Positions 6,185-14,536 of a stretch of 64,000 nucleotides of DNA are shown piece by piece (positions within the stretch are counted from its first letter, which is position 1; each line of letters starts with the position of its first letter). Both the position numbers and the translations under genes were made by a program. Under the pieces are notes generated by a model. It was given only the letters and a program-made list of their open reading frames with translations, was not told the origin of the DNA and made no database searches. This DNA is from Candidatus Rhodoferax randersensis (GTDB lineage Bacteria > Pseudomonadota > Gammaproteobacteria > Burkholderiales > Burkholderiaceae_C), in assembly GCA_016718155.1 (NCBI GenBank), contig JADKEH010000006.1, positions 1 through 64,000 on the forward strand, written 5' to 3'.

Positions 6185-7798
6185 ATGACAACAACAAGCG
6201 TTCAATCGGATGTGTTGGTGATTGGCGGCGGCCTGGCCGGCCTGGTCACGGCGCTTGAATGCTTGCAGGCGGGCCAGCGCGTGACGCTGGTGGACCGCGA
6301 CACGCGTGACCGCCTGGGTGGCCTGGCCCTGTGGGCCTTTGGCGGCATGGCGCTGGTGGACACGCCCTTGCAGCGCCGCATGAAGCTGAAAGACTCCCCC
6401 GAGATCGCGCTGCGCGACTGGATTCGCTTTGGCGAGCTGGGCGAGCACGATGTGCTGCCCTTGCAATGGGCGCGCTACTACGTGCAGCACTCCCGCGCCG
6501 AGGTGTACGACTGGCTGATCGCGCACGGCCTTAAGTTCATGCCGGCCGTGAACTGGGTCGAGCGCGGCATGCAGGGCGATGGCAACACGCTGCCACGCTA
6601 CCACGTGGTCTGGGGCACCTCGCGCCAGTTAACCCTGCGCATGATCGAACTAATGCTGGCGGCGGACAAGGGTGGCCGTCTGACACTGTTGAGTGGCCAC
6701 CGGGTCACGACACTGGAGAGCGCTGGCGGTGTGGTCAGCGGTGCCGTGGCGGTGAACGAGGCCAATGGCTCCGAAGTGCGCTTGAGCGCGCCCGCGGTGG
6801 TGCTGGCCATGGGCGGCATCAACGGCAGCCATTCCGAGGCCCGCGCCAACTGGGTGGCGGGCCGGCCCATGCCTGCCACCATGCTCAACGGCGCCCATCC
6901 GTTTGCCGACGGCAAGCTGCACCACCTGGTCGCCGGTCTGGGCGGGAACATCACCCATGCGGGGGAAATGTGGAACTACGCGGCCGGCTTCCCGCATCCG
7001 TTTCCGCACTTCGAGGGGCATGGTCTTTCGACCATACCTGCCAAGTCGGCGCTGTGGCTCAACCACCGGGGCGAACGAATCGGCCCCCAACCTCTGGTCA
7101 CCGGCTTTGACACCCACGTGCTGTGCCAGCGCGTGGCCGCACAAGAGAAGCCCTACACCTGGCACCTGCTGAACTGGCGCATCGCGGCCAAGGAGTTCGC
7201 CATTTCCGGCTCCGAGCACAACCAGCGTATTCGCGACATGCAGTTCCCGATGTTCCTGAAGGAAACCTTGCTGGGCAACCACCGACTGGTCCAGCAGATG
7301 GCTGCCGAGAGCAAACACTTTCTGGTGGACGACTCGCTGGCCGGCCTGGCTGCCAAGATGAACGCGCTGGCTGGCACTGCCGATGTGAAGCCGGAGGTGC
7401 TGCAAGCCACCGCCGACGCCTTTGATGCCAACTTCTCGCGTGGCGACTCCGTGGTCAACGACGACCAGATTCGCCGTATCGAGCAGGCCCGCCACTGGGG
7501 GCCGGACAAGCTGCGCACCTGCAAACCGGCGCCGCTGCAAAAGCCCGGTGCGGGCCCCTTCATCGCCATCCAGATGCAGCTCATCACCCGCAAAAGCCTG
7601 GGCGGCTTGCAGACCGATCTGCAGAGCCGCGTGCTCAATGGCGTCGGCCAGGTTATGCCGGGCTTGTATTGCGTGGGCGAGGCGGCGGGCTTTGGTGGCG
7701 GTGGTGCCAACGGAAAGCGCTCGCTGGAAGGCACCTTCCTGCCTGGTTGCATTCTGACGGCGCGCGCAGCGGCGCGTTCCATCGTCAGCGGTCGCTGA
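6185..7798 (+). CDS. FAD-binding dehydrogenase (FAD_binding_2 / KstD-like)
   Basis: This 537-residue flavoprotein has an N-terminal Rossmann motif VIGGGLAGLVTALECLQAG and the C-terminal FAD motif LYCVGEAAGFGGGGANGKRS, the arrangement of succinate dehydrogenase/3-ketosteroid dehydrogenase relatives. It should oxidise a C-C single bond of an organic substrate. The ATG at 6185 is preferred; a GTG sits directly before it and AGGAG lies about 10 bp upstream. It is the first gene of an operon with a BASS transporter and a ThDP enzyme. That setting suggests catabolism of an imported acid more than steroid metabolism. Substrate unknown. Confidence 0.87.
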   Translation: MTTTSVQSDVLVIGGGLAGLVTALECLQAGQRVTLVDRDTRDRLGGLALWAFGGMALVDTPLQRRMKLKDSPEIALRDWIRFGELGEHDVLPLQWARYYVQHSRAEVYDWLIAHGLKFMPAVNWVERGMQGDGNTLPRYHVVWGTSRQLTLRMIELMLAADKGGRLTLLSGHRVTTLESAGGVVSGAVAVNEANGSEVRLSAPAVVLAMGGINGSHSEARANWVAGRPMPATMLNGAHPFADGKLHHLVAGLGGNITHAGEMWNYAAGFPHPFPHFEGHGLSTIPAKSALWLNHRGERIGPQPLVTGFDTHVLCQRVAAQEKPYTWHLLNWRIAAKEFAISGSEHNQRIRDMQFPMFLKETLLGNHRLVQQMAAESKHFLVDDSLAGLAAKMNALAGTADVKPEVLQATADAFDANFSRGDSVVNDDQIRRIEQARHWGPDKLRTCKPAPLQKPGAGPFIAIQMQLITRKSLGGLQTDLQSRVLNGVGQVMPGLYCVGEAAGFGGGGANGKRSLEGTFLPGCILTARAAARSIVSGR

Positions 7799-7831
7799 CG
7801 ACAGCGGCACCACCAACAACAAGGAGAGACT

Positions 7832-8707
7832 ATGCAAGGGGATATCGTATCGGGCGTGCTGCTGCCGCTGATTCTGGCGTTCATCATGTTTTCGCTGGGG
7901 CTGGGTCTGACGGTGGCCGACTTTCGGCGCATTCTGGGCCAGCCGCGCGCCTTGCTGGTGGGGGTGGTCTGCCACTTTGTGCTGCTGCCGCTGGTGTGTT
8001 ACCTGATGCTGCAAACCATGGGCGTGACAGGCGTTTTTGCGGTGGGCTTCATGATTCTGGCGGCCTGCCCCACGGGCAGCACCTCCAACCTGCTGACCTA
8101 CCTGGCGCGCGGTGATGTGGCGCTGGCGCTGAGCTTCACCGCCGTGGCCAGTGTGGCCACCATCTTCACGCTGCCGTTGATCGTGACCTGGGCGCTGGGC
8201 CATTTTCTGGGGGCTGCACGCGCGGTGGACGTGCCCGTGGGGTTGATGATGGGCCAGGTGGCCTTTGTGCTGGGTCTGCCGGTGAGCCTGGGCATGGCGG
8301 CGCGCTACCGCTGGAGCCAATGGGCGCTGCGTTTTGAGCCCCGTGCGACACGGGTTGCCACTGTGCTTTTCGCACTCATTGTGGTGTTGGCCGTCGTCAA
8401 GAACTGGCCTTTGCTGCGCGACAACTTCACGTCGCTGGCGCCCTTTGCCGTGCTGCTCAACGTGACCATGCTCGCCATCGGTTTTGGTGTGGCCTGGGCG
8501 GCGCGCCTCTCGTACCGCCAATCGGTGACGCTGGGCATCGAAACGGCAGTGCAGAACGCGGCGCTGGCGCTGGTGATTGCCAGTTCGGTCCTCAAAGACG
8601 ATGCCATGGCAATACCAGGTGCCCTGTACGGCGTGTTGATGTACGCCGGAGGCCTGGTGTTCGCGCTGGCGATGCGGCGTTTCACCCGCACAACTCCTTC
8701 AAATTGA
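7832..8707 (+). CDS. bile acid:sodium symporter (BASS) family transporter
   Basis: This 291-residue integral membrane protein has about nine to ten hydrophobic segments. The conserved BASS-type block FMILAACPTGSTSNLLTYLA (near residues 70-90) and the later GIETAVQNAALALVIASS are the family hallmarks of the sodium/substrate crossover region. It should import an organic anion with sodium across the inner membrane. An AAGGAG site precedes the ATG at 7832. It lies between the FAD dehydrogenase and the ThDP enzyme in one operon, so it likely takes up their substrate. Confidence 0.9.
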   Translation: MQGDIVSGVLLPLILAFIMFSLGLGLTVADFRRILGQPRALLVGVVCHFVLLPLVCYLMLQTMGVTGVFAVGFMILAACPTGSTSNLLTYLARGDVALALSFTAVASVATIFTLPLIVTWALGHFLGAARAVDVPVGLMMGQVAFVLGLPVSLGMAARYRWSQWALRFEPRATRVATVLFALIVVLAVVKNWPLLRDNFTSLAPFAVLLNVTMLAIGFGVAWAARLSYRQSVTLGIETAVQNAALALVIASSVLKDDAMAIPGALYGVLMYAGGLVFALAMRRFTRTTPSN

Positions 8708-8724
8708 GAGAAAAGGAAATCTCT

Positions 8725-10380
8725 ATGTCCAATGGCGCCAATGCCCTGATCCGCACGCTGGTCGATGCCGGCATCACCACCTGCTTCACCAACCCCGGCA
8801 CCTCCGAGATGCACTTTGTGGCCGCGCTTGACACCGTGCCCGAGATGCGCGCGGTGCTGGCGCTGTTCGAGGGCGTGGCAACCGGTGCGGCCGACGGTTA
8901 TGGCCGCATGGCAGACAAGCCCGCCGCCACGCTGTTGCACCTGGGCTGCGGCCTGGGCAATGGCCTGGCCAATTTGCACAACGCGCGCAAGGGCAGGGTG
9001 CCGATCCTGAACATCGTGGGCGACCACGCCACCTACCACACGCAGTACGACGCACAGTTGCAGTCGGACATTGAAACCGTGGCGCGCAATGTGTCGCCCT
9101 GGGTGCGCACCTCCCAAAGCACGCAGGACCTGTGCAAGGATGCTGCCGAGGCAATCGGTATATGCCAGGGCCCACCGGGGCAGGTGGCGACGCTGATCCT
9201 GCCGGCGGACGTGTCCTGGGGCGAGGGTGGTGTGCCAGCTGCGCCACCCGTTGTCAAAAAGCCTGAAGCCGCGGACGACGCCACCGTGGCGGCTATTGCC
9301 CAGGCCCTGCAGGGCGAAGGCAAGAAGGCCATCCTGCTCGGTGGCCGTGCGCTGCGTGCACCGGCGTTGATGGCCGTGGCGCGCATAGCGGCCAAGACGG
9401 GCGCCAAGTTGTTTGCCGAAGTGTTTCCCACACGCATCGAGCGCGGTGCCGGCTTGCCGCATGTGGAACGCATTGCCTACCTGGCCGAACTGGCCTCGGT
9501 GCAGTTGACAGGGCTGGACCACCTGATCCTGGTCGATGCCAAGGCTCCGGTGTCGTTCTTCGCCTATCCCGGCAAGAAGAGCTATCTGGTGCCCGATGGC
9601 TGCCAGCTGCACACGCTGGCGTCCTACACGCAGGATGTGATGGGCAGCCTGGACAAGCTGTCAACTGCAGTGGGAGCCGGGCAAACCCCGCCGGTGCTGC
9701 AGGCCCTCAAACGCCCCGGCTTGCCACGCGGCAAATTCACCGCCGACAAGGTGTGCAAGGCCATTGGCCAGCTCATGCCGGAGAACGCCATCATCGTCGA
9801 CGAGGCGCAAACCTCGGGCATCATGCTCGCGATGTACACCGCCGGTGCGCCGCGCCACGATGTGGTCACGCTCACGGGTGGCGCCATCGGCCAGGGCCTG
9901 CCCAATGCGGTGGGCGCGGCCATTGCCTGCCCTGACCGCAAGGTGATTGCGCTGGCCGGCGACGGCTCGGCCATGTACACCATCCAGGCCTTGTGGACCC
10001 AGGCGCGCGAGAAGCTCGATGTCATCAACATCATTTTCAACAACCGCTCCTATGCCATCTTGAACGTCGAACTGCGGCGGGTGGGGGCAGTGGGCGCCAG
10101 TGACCGCGCCAAGGCGCAGCTCGATTTGCGCACGCCGCCGATTGATTTTGTGCAACTGGGTGCAGGTATGGGAGTGGCATCGAAGCGCGCCACCACCACT
10201 GAAGAGTTTCTGGTGGCTTTCGAGCACGCGCTGCGCACGCCCGGCCCGCACCTGATCGAGGCCATCGTGCCGCCCAGCCTGACCGGGCTGAAGCTGCGTG
10301 TTTTGCCGCACCTGTTGCAGTCGCTGGCCAACCTGCCCCAGCCGATTGCGCGGGCGCTCAAACGCAAACTGGCGCCTTGA
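8725..10380 (+). CDS. thiamine-diphosphate enzyme, acetolactate synthase large-subunit-like
   Basis: This 551-residue protein has the three-domain ThDP layout. The PYR domain carries TNPGTSEMHFVAALD and the catalytic glutamate in VLALFEGVATGAADGYGRM; a central domain follows; the PP domain carries the ThDP/Mg motif GDGSAMYTIQALW ending in IIFNN. The ATG at 8725 has an AAAGGAAA site; an upstream TTG overlaps the transporter gene. No small regulatory subunit is adjacent, and the gene sits in a catabolic operon. A decarboxylase or lyase acting on a 2-oxo acid is therefore more likely than branched-chain amino acid synthesis. Confidence 0.87.
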   Translation: MSNGANALIRTLVDAGITTCFTNPGTSEMHFVAALDTVPEMRAVLALFEGVATGAADGYGRMADKPAATLLHLGCGLGNGLANLHNARKGRVPILNIVGDHATYHTQYDAQLQSDIETVARNVSPWVRTSQSTQDLCKDAAEAIGICQGPPGQVATLILPADVSWGEGGVPAAPPVVKKPEAADDATVAAIAQALQGEGKKAILLGGRALRAPALMAVARIAAKTGAKLFAEVFPTRIERGAGLPHVERIAYLAELASVQLTGLDHLILVDAKAPVSFFAYPGKKSYLVPDGCQLHTLASYTQDVMGSLDKLSTAVGAGQTPPVLQALKRPGLPRGKFTADKVCKAIGQLMPENAIIVDEAQTSGIMLAMYTAGAPRHDVVTLTGGAIGQGLPNAVGAAIACPDRKVIALAGDGSAMYTIQALWTQAREKLDVINIIFNNRSYAILNVELRRVGAVGASDRAKAQLDLRTPPIDFVQLGAGMGVASKRATTTEEFLVAFEHALRTPGPHLIEAIVPPSLTGLKLRVLPHLLQSLANLPQPIARALKRKLAP

Positions 10381-10440
10381 AGATAGGTCTGGGCGAAGGT
10401 GCGCTCGGGACTATGCAGACTTACGGAGTCCATGACATCG

Positions 10441-10757
10441 CGTCGTGATGGCGAGCGAGCGCAGCGCTGCGTCATCGCGAGGGTAGTCCCCCGTCATTGC
10501 GAGGGTAGCCGCCCGTCATTGCGAGCGAAGCGTGGCACACCGGGGGGCGGGGGCCGCCGAGGTCGTCATTGCGAACGCAGTGAAGCAATCCAGGACTCCT
10601 GAATCCATGACCCTGAAAGAAGATGCATGGATCGCCACGGCCTGCGGCCTCGCGATGACGATGCTGGTTCAAGGTCCGAGTGCGGTATCCGCCCGGATTC
10701 GGGAGACTCGCAATGACGGTCCGCATGCAATGGTTGCGCTGCGCTCGCCATGACGGA
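10441..10757 (+). repeat. cluster of REP-like repeats (CGTCATTGCGAG type)
   Basis: The 500 bp gap between the ThDP gene and the thioesterase has no gene. It contains at least four direct copies of CGTCATTGCGAG or variants (around 10471, 10492, 10514, 10564) and inverted copies (near 10650, 10710 and 10745). Copies continue with GCGAAGC or AGTGAAGCAATCCA, the usual palindromic core of dispersed bacterial repeats. They probably form stem-loops in RNA and may act as transcript ends. Confidence 0.75.
10563..10660. repeat. MITE-like inverted repeat within the REP cluster
   Basis: The left arm from CGTCATTGCGAACGCAGTG to AATCCA faces a right arm TGGATCGCC...CTCGCGATGACG about 33 bp long, with a 35 bp centre. 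The 98 bp unit would fold into one long imperfect hairpin and looks like a complete repeat unit. Confidence 0.6.
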
Positions 10758-10881
10758 TGTGTCGCGAGCTGGCTTCAGGCCGCCCTTGCGGCAAGGGCGA
10801 AGCGGCAGTGCGATACTTCCGCGCAACAAATTCAATTGGCTTGATCCCACGCTTCTCACCCCATTCCCCCAGGAGTCTCCC

Positions 10882-11328
10882 ATGCCAGCCCAAGACGGCC
10901 TCACCTTTGAATGCGACAAGCTGATCCGGTTCCACCATTGCGACCCGGCTGGTATCGTGTTCTATCCGCAGTACTTCGTGTTGTTCAATGAACTGGTGGA
11001 GGACTGGTTCAACCAGGCGCTGGGCATTGACTTCGCGGACTTTCATGTCAACCAGCATTTGGGCGTGCCCATGGGCAGCGTGGAGTGCCGCTTTGTCTCG
11101 CCCAGCAAGGTCGGCGAGATGCTGCGCCTGAGCTTGCGCGTTGAGCGTATCGGCACCAGTTCCATGAAGTTTGCCGTGCAAGCCCAGGCTGGCGGCCAAC
11201 TGCGTGTAGAGGCCAAGCTGACCGTGGTGCTGGCGTGCATGAAGACGCACCGCGCGGTGCCCATCACCGGCGAATTGCGCGACAAATTCAGCGCCTACCT
11301 GATTGGCCCGGCCACGCTGACCGAGTAA
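10882..11328 (+). CDS. acyl-CoA thioesterase, 4-hydroxybenzoyl-CoA thioesterase-like hotdog protein
   Basis: This 148-residue single hotdog-domain protein has the active-site pattern IRFHHCDPAGIVFYPQYFVL, in which the Asp is the catalytic residue of the 4HBT group. VPMGSVECRFVSPSKVGEML and LRVERIGTSSM follow as expected. It hydrolyses an acyl- or aroyl-CoA in the cytosol. The ATG at 10882 is chosen because AGGAG lies at 10871-10875 and the fold begins right after it. It appears monocistronic, set between the repeat cluster and the glutathione peroxidase gene. Confidence 0.88.
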   Translation: MPAQDGLTFECDKLIRFHHCDPAGIVFYPQYFVLFNELVEDWFNQALGIDFADFHVNQHLGVPMGSVECRFVSPSKVGEMLRLSLRVERIGTSSMKFAVQAQAGGQLRVEAKLTVVLACMKTHRAVPITGELRDKFSAYLIGPATLTE

Positions 11329-11471
11329 GGTGATCAAGGGCCGGTGCGCGTCACCCCAATGGATTCCATGCAGCCAGCGGAGAATCGCCCCCGACGCAAA
11401 GACCTGTCGGCTGACGTGCTTTGACGGTTCGACATAGAGTGGTGTGCATCACCTTTTGTGGAGCCGCCCTC

Positions 11472-12065
11472 ATGAAGTTTCCTGCCGTCGTTTCGTCGTC
11501 GTTTTTGGCCTGGGTGGCGACGGGCTGCCTTGGTTTTGTCGCCCAGGCGCAAACGCCTGTGGTCGCGGCGACAGCGGCGTCGCGGGCTTGTCCGGTGATT
11601 CTGCAGCACAGGTTCTTGCGCTTGCAGGATGAAACTCCGCAGGACTTGTGTCAGTACGCCGGCAAGGCCGTGCTGGTGGTCAACACCGCCAGCTTCTGCG
11701 GCTTCACCGGGCAGTACGAAGGACTGGAGGCGCTGTATGCCAAGTACCAGCGTCGCGGCCTGGTGGTGCTGGGTTTTCCGTCCAATGACTTCGGCAAGCA
11801 GGAGCCGGGCTCGTCGAAGGAGATTGCCGATTTCTGCTTCAACACCTACGGCGTCAAGTTCCCGATGTTTGCCAAGACGGTGGTGGCGGGTGATGCACGC
11901 AACCCGTTTTATGCTGCGCTGTTCAAGGCTACCGGTCAGGCGCCCAAGTGGAACTTCCACAAGTACTTGCTGGACCGCAACGGCAAGGTGCTGGGCAGTT
12001 ATGGCAGCGAGGTCAAGCCAGACAACGCCACGCTGTTGGCCGCCATTGAGCAGGCATTGCGCTGA
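11472..12065 (+). CDS. glutathione peroxidase, exported
   Basis: The 197-residue protein begins with a signal-peptide-like stretch ending near AQAQT (about residue 27), then a thioredoxin-fold peroxidase. The peroxidatic Cys is in NTASFCGFTGQYEGLEAL, the Gln in GFPSNDFGKQEPGS and the Trp in KWNFHKYLLDRNG, so the catalytic triad is complete with Cys rather than selenocysteine. It should reduce hydroperoxides in the periplasm, probably using thioredoxin-like donors. The ATG at 11472 gives a proper signal peptide; an upstream in-frame start would bury it. Confidence 0.9.
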   Translation: MKFPAVVSSSFLAWVATGCLGFVAQAQTPVVAATAASRACPVILQHRFLRLQDETPQDLCQYAGKAVLVVNTASFCGFTGQYEGLEALYAKYQRRGLVVLGFPSNDFGKQEPGSSKEIADFCFNTYGVKFPMFAKTVVAGDARNPFYAALFKATGQAPKWNFHKYLLDRNGKVLGSYGSEVKPDNATLLAAIEQALR

Positions 12066-12290
12066 CCTTTCCCAGGGCCTGACGGCGCCCGCCATTCACG
12101 CATCAGTCTCCTGGCGACAGGCGATTTGACGCACCAATACCGGATCGAAACGCCCTGTTCGCGACAGTAGGCCCAACCCAGGCCTCAATCAAAAATCTCG
12201 TTGAGCCACGATTTTTTGCGGTCCCGGTGATGCCGCTGGCCACCGCGCAAGGCCAGTCCTCAAAGCGCGGAAGCCTACGTCCGCAGGGGC

Positions 12291-13010
12291 TCAGTCGTTT
12301 GATCCACCAAACCCGAACAGGCTCAGCAAACTGGTGAACAAATTGAACACCGACACATACAAGCTCACGGTGGCCATCACGTAGTTGGTCTCGCCCCCGT
12401 TCACGATACGGCTGGTCTCAAACAGAATCAGCCCCGCCGACAGCAAGGCCACCATGGCCGACACAGCCAGGCCCAAGGCCGGCATCTGGAAAAATATCGC
12501 GGCAATGCCCGCTAGCAGCGCAATCACCATGCCCACGAACAGAAAGCCGCCCATGAAGCTGAAATCGCGCCGGGTCAGCAACACGTAGCTAGAGAGCGCC
12601 AGAAAGGTCGCACCGGTTGCGCCCAAGGCCAGGGTCACGGTTTGCGCGCCACCGGGCAGGGCCAGCGAGTGCGTGAGCAGCGGCCCCAGGGTGTATCCCA
12701 TGAAGCCGGTCAGGGCAAAGACGGCCGGCAAGGCCCAGCCGCTGTTTTGCAGCTTAAAAACTGCGAACAGCAGGCCAAAGTAACCCACCAGCGTCAACAC
12801 CAGCCCCGGAGCTGGCAGTTGCAGCGACAGCGTGGCCACAGCCACACCGGCACTGAACAGCAGCGTCATGGCCAGCAGCGCATAGGTGTTGCGCAAAACC
12901 CGCTTCACATCGGCTGAATGCAATTCGCCGTTTGAGGCAGCATTGCCGGAGAAGTTGTCAGGGTACTGACCTGGGTTGCGGTCGGTCTGGGGTGAATAGG
13001 CGTTGTTCAT
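12291..13010 (-). CDS. Bax inhibitor-1/YccA family membrane protein
   Basis: This 239-residue protein has a polar N-terminal tail of about 45 residues and seven hydrophobic segments, with family-typical blocks VKRVLRNTYALLAMTLLFSA, GFMGYTLGPLLTH and ETSRIVNGGETNYVMATVSL near the end. YccA-like members interact with FtsH and are thought to modulate membrane proteolysis or calcium leak; the role here is inferred. It is followed by 12 residues rich in G and ends FGGSND. It is downstream of and probably cotranscribed with the hibernation factor gene (28 bp gap). Confidence 0.92.
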   Translation of the reverse strand: MNNAYSPQTDRNPGQYPDNFSGNAASNGELHSADVKRVLRNTYALLAMTLLFSAGVAVATLSLQLPAPGLVLTLVGYFGLLFAVFKLQNSGWALPAVFALTGFMGYTLGPLLTHSLALPGGAQTVTLALGATGATFLALSSYVLLTRRDFSFMGGFLFVGMVIALLAGIAAIFFQMPALGLAVSAMVALLSAGLILFETSRIVNGGETNYVMATVSLYVSVFNLFTSLLSLFGFGGSND

Positions 13011-13037
13011 GGTGATTTCCTCAATGGTTTGAAAGTG

Positions 13038-13379
13038 TCAGCTGTCCAAGGCCAGTTTTGCAGTGCGGTCCCGCGTTGGCTTTTGCTTGCGCTGCAGGCT
13101 GCGCGTCAGCACCCGGGTGGCGCGCCCCAGGGCGCGGTCCAGGGCAGTGCGCCAGTCGCGGGCCAGCGAGGCGATGACCACTGTGCCAGCGGCCTCGGTG
13201 CTCAGTTCGACCTGGCAGCGTTTGTCCACGCCACCACGCGGGCCGTTCACGTCCGAGAACTGCACCTTGGCGCGCGGCACCAAGGCGTTCAGGCGTCGCA
13301 GCGCAAAGCGGACGCGCTCAATGGACAGCTCGCGCATCTGGGCGCCCTCGGCATCGCGGGATTCAAAAATGACTTGCAT
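13038..13379 (-). CDS. HPF/RaiA-like ribosome-associated protein
   Basis: This 113-residue basic protein has the beta-alpha-beta-beta-beta-alpha layout of short hibernation-promoting factors: MRELSIERVRFALRRLNALV as the first helix, AKVQFSDVNGPRGGVDKRCQ in the strands, and DWRTALDRALGRATRVLTRS as the last helix. It should bind the 30S subunit under stress. Compared with classical HPF it is basic at the C-terminus and not extended into a dimerisation domain. It shares a divergent intergenic region with the BLUF gene. Confidence 0.8.
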   Translation of the reverse strand: MQVIFESRDAEGAQMRELSIERVRFALRRLNALVPRAKVQFSDVNGPRGGVDKRCQVELSTEAAGTVVIASLARDWRTALDRALGRATRVLTRSLQRKQKPTRDRTAKLALDS

Positions 13380-13432
13380 TGAATTTTCTCCGGTGGGTTA
13401 ATGCAGTACTGACGATAGGCCGTCGTGCCGCT

Positions 13433-13478
13433 CTAAAAAAGCAGACAATTTCTTACTCAGACTCTTTAAAAAGCTGAA
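13433..13478 (+). promoter_or_regulatory. motif shared with the terB/nhaR intergenic region
   Basis: CTAAAAAAGCAGACAATTT at 13433-13451 matches 18 of 19 bases at 18989-19007, and similarity resumes as TTTAAAAAGCTGA. Both copies lie in divergent intergenic regions 22-67 bp before a plus-strand gene. It may be an operator of the NhaR-like regulator or a shared promoter type. Confidence 0.5.
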
Positions 13479-13499
13479 CCTCATTCGCAGGAGACAGTC

Positions 13500-13940
13500 G
13501 TGGCACTCATCCATTTGATTTACATCAGCACCGCCAAAAAGCCATACGAAAGTGCCGAGCTGGACAGCATTCTGGAATCGGCCGTGCGTTACAACGGCGT
13601 GCACGCTGTGACAGGAATGTTGCTGTATGTGGGCGGCTGTTTTATGCAGGTGCTGGAGGGAGACGAATCATCCGTGGATGCAACCTTTGCTCGCATCCGC
13701 AGCGATTCGCGACACGACAGCATTTTGCTAATCCAGCGCGAGGTCATTGCCCAGCGGAGCTTTGACCGATGGAGCATGGGCTTTCGGCGCATCAGCCCTG
13801 CGGATGCCGACGCGCACCCAGCCTTTGCCCCATTTTTCAAGCGAAACTTCAAGCCTTCCAGCATAGGTGCCAAGCCAGGGTTGGCTTTGGAGCTGCTGAA
13901 GGACTTCGGCCTGAGTCAACGCGAAATACGGATCGGATGA
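13500..13940 (+). CDS. BLUF-domain blue-light sensor protein
   Basis: This 146-residue protein is a stand-alone BLUF domain (residues 2-95) with a short C-terminal helix region. The flavin-site Tyr is in LIHLIYISTA, the Asn and conserved turn in YNGVHAVTGMLLYVGG, the Gln in CFMQVLEGDE and the semi-conserved Trp in FDRWSMGFR. The start is a GTG at 13500 with CAGGAGA upstream. Such short BLUF proteins bind FAD and signal through protein partners; the partner is not evident. A second one is encoded at 38617-39039. Confidence 0.93.
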   Translation: MALIHLIYISTAKKPYESAELDSILESAVRYNGVHAVTGMLLYVGGCFMQVLEGDESSVDATFARIRSDSRHDSILLIQREVIAQRSFDRWSMGFRRISPADADAHPAFAPFFKRNFKPSSIGAKPGLALELLKDFGLSQREIRIG

Positions 13941-13969
13941 TTTGTTCTAGCTTGCAGCGGGCGGCCAAG

Positions 13970-14527
13970 TCAGGGGGGAATGCTTCCCACCACCTGCACT
14001 CCATTGGCAGACGGTCTGACCACCACGCCCTCCCCGGAAGATGGCATCACACCGGTCAAGGCGGTAATGTTGACTTGGTGGGTCACCACCACAAGCACAC
14101 CGGGGCCGCGCCAGGACGACAACAGTTGCTGTGCGGCGCGGGTCCTGTCTGCCGCCGCTTCCGATTCGTTGAAGAATGAGTTGAAGATCGGTTGGTCGGT
14201 GCGCAGGCCCGGGAAGGCCAAATCTGCTGTGTCGCGCGTGCGGCACCATTGAGATGACCAGACTGCACCAACCGCGATGCGTCGCTGCCTGAATTCGGCA
14301 CCAATGCGGCGCGCCTGGTCTCTACCTTCGCTGCTGAGGTTGCGCTGTGTGCTGCAGTCGTTCAACGTGTAGCCAGAAGGGTCACCTCCGCCAGGTGCCA
14401 GTGCGTGACGGAACAGCACCACAGTGCCGCCGCTGACGCTGGCCCAGCCTCGGTCTGCCGAAGCCGCCGTGTGCGCCCAAAACAGGCAGGTCAGCCCAAG
14501 GGCGATTCCGCGCGCAACCGACTTCAC
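13970..14527 (-). CDS. periplasmic histidine phosphatase-superfamily protein
   Basis: The 185-residue product has an N-terminal signal peptide ending near ASA (residue 24). Its catalytic motif is VLFRHALAPGGGDP (phospho-accepting His), with an Arg in VWSSQWCRTRDTA and the second His in VVVTHQVNITALTG. This is the branch-1 phosphatase fold in a short form. The start is a GTG 9 bp after the SOUL stop, so the two are likely in one operon. The substrate is unknown. Confidence 0.85.
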   Translation of the reverse strand: MKSVARGIALGLTCLFWAHTAASADRGWASVSGGTVVLFRHALAPGGGDPSGYTLNDCSTQRNLSSEGRDQARRIGAEFRQRRIAVGAVWSSQWCRTRDTADLAFPGLRTDQPIFNSFFNESEAAADRTRAAQQLLSSWRGPGVLVVVTHQVNITALTGVMPSSGEGVVVRPSANGVQVVGSIPP

Positions 14528-14536
14528 AGTCGCGCG

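Noticed and set aside
6650..8521. 623-codon minus-strand open frame across the FAD dehydrogenase and transporter genes
   Set aside because: Spans two real genes on the other strand and has a His/Gln-rich composition with no family motif.
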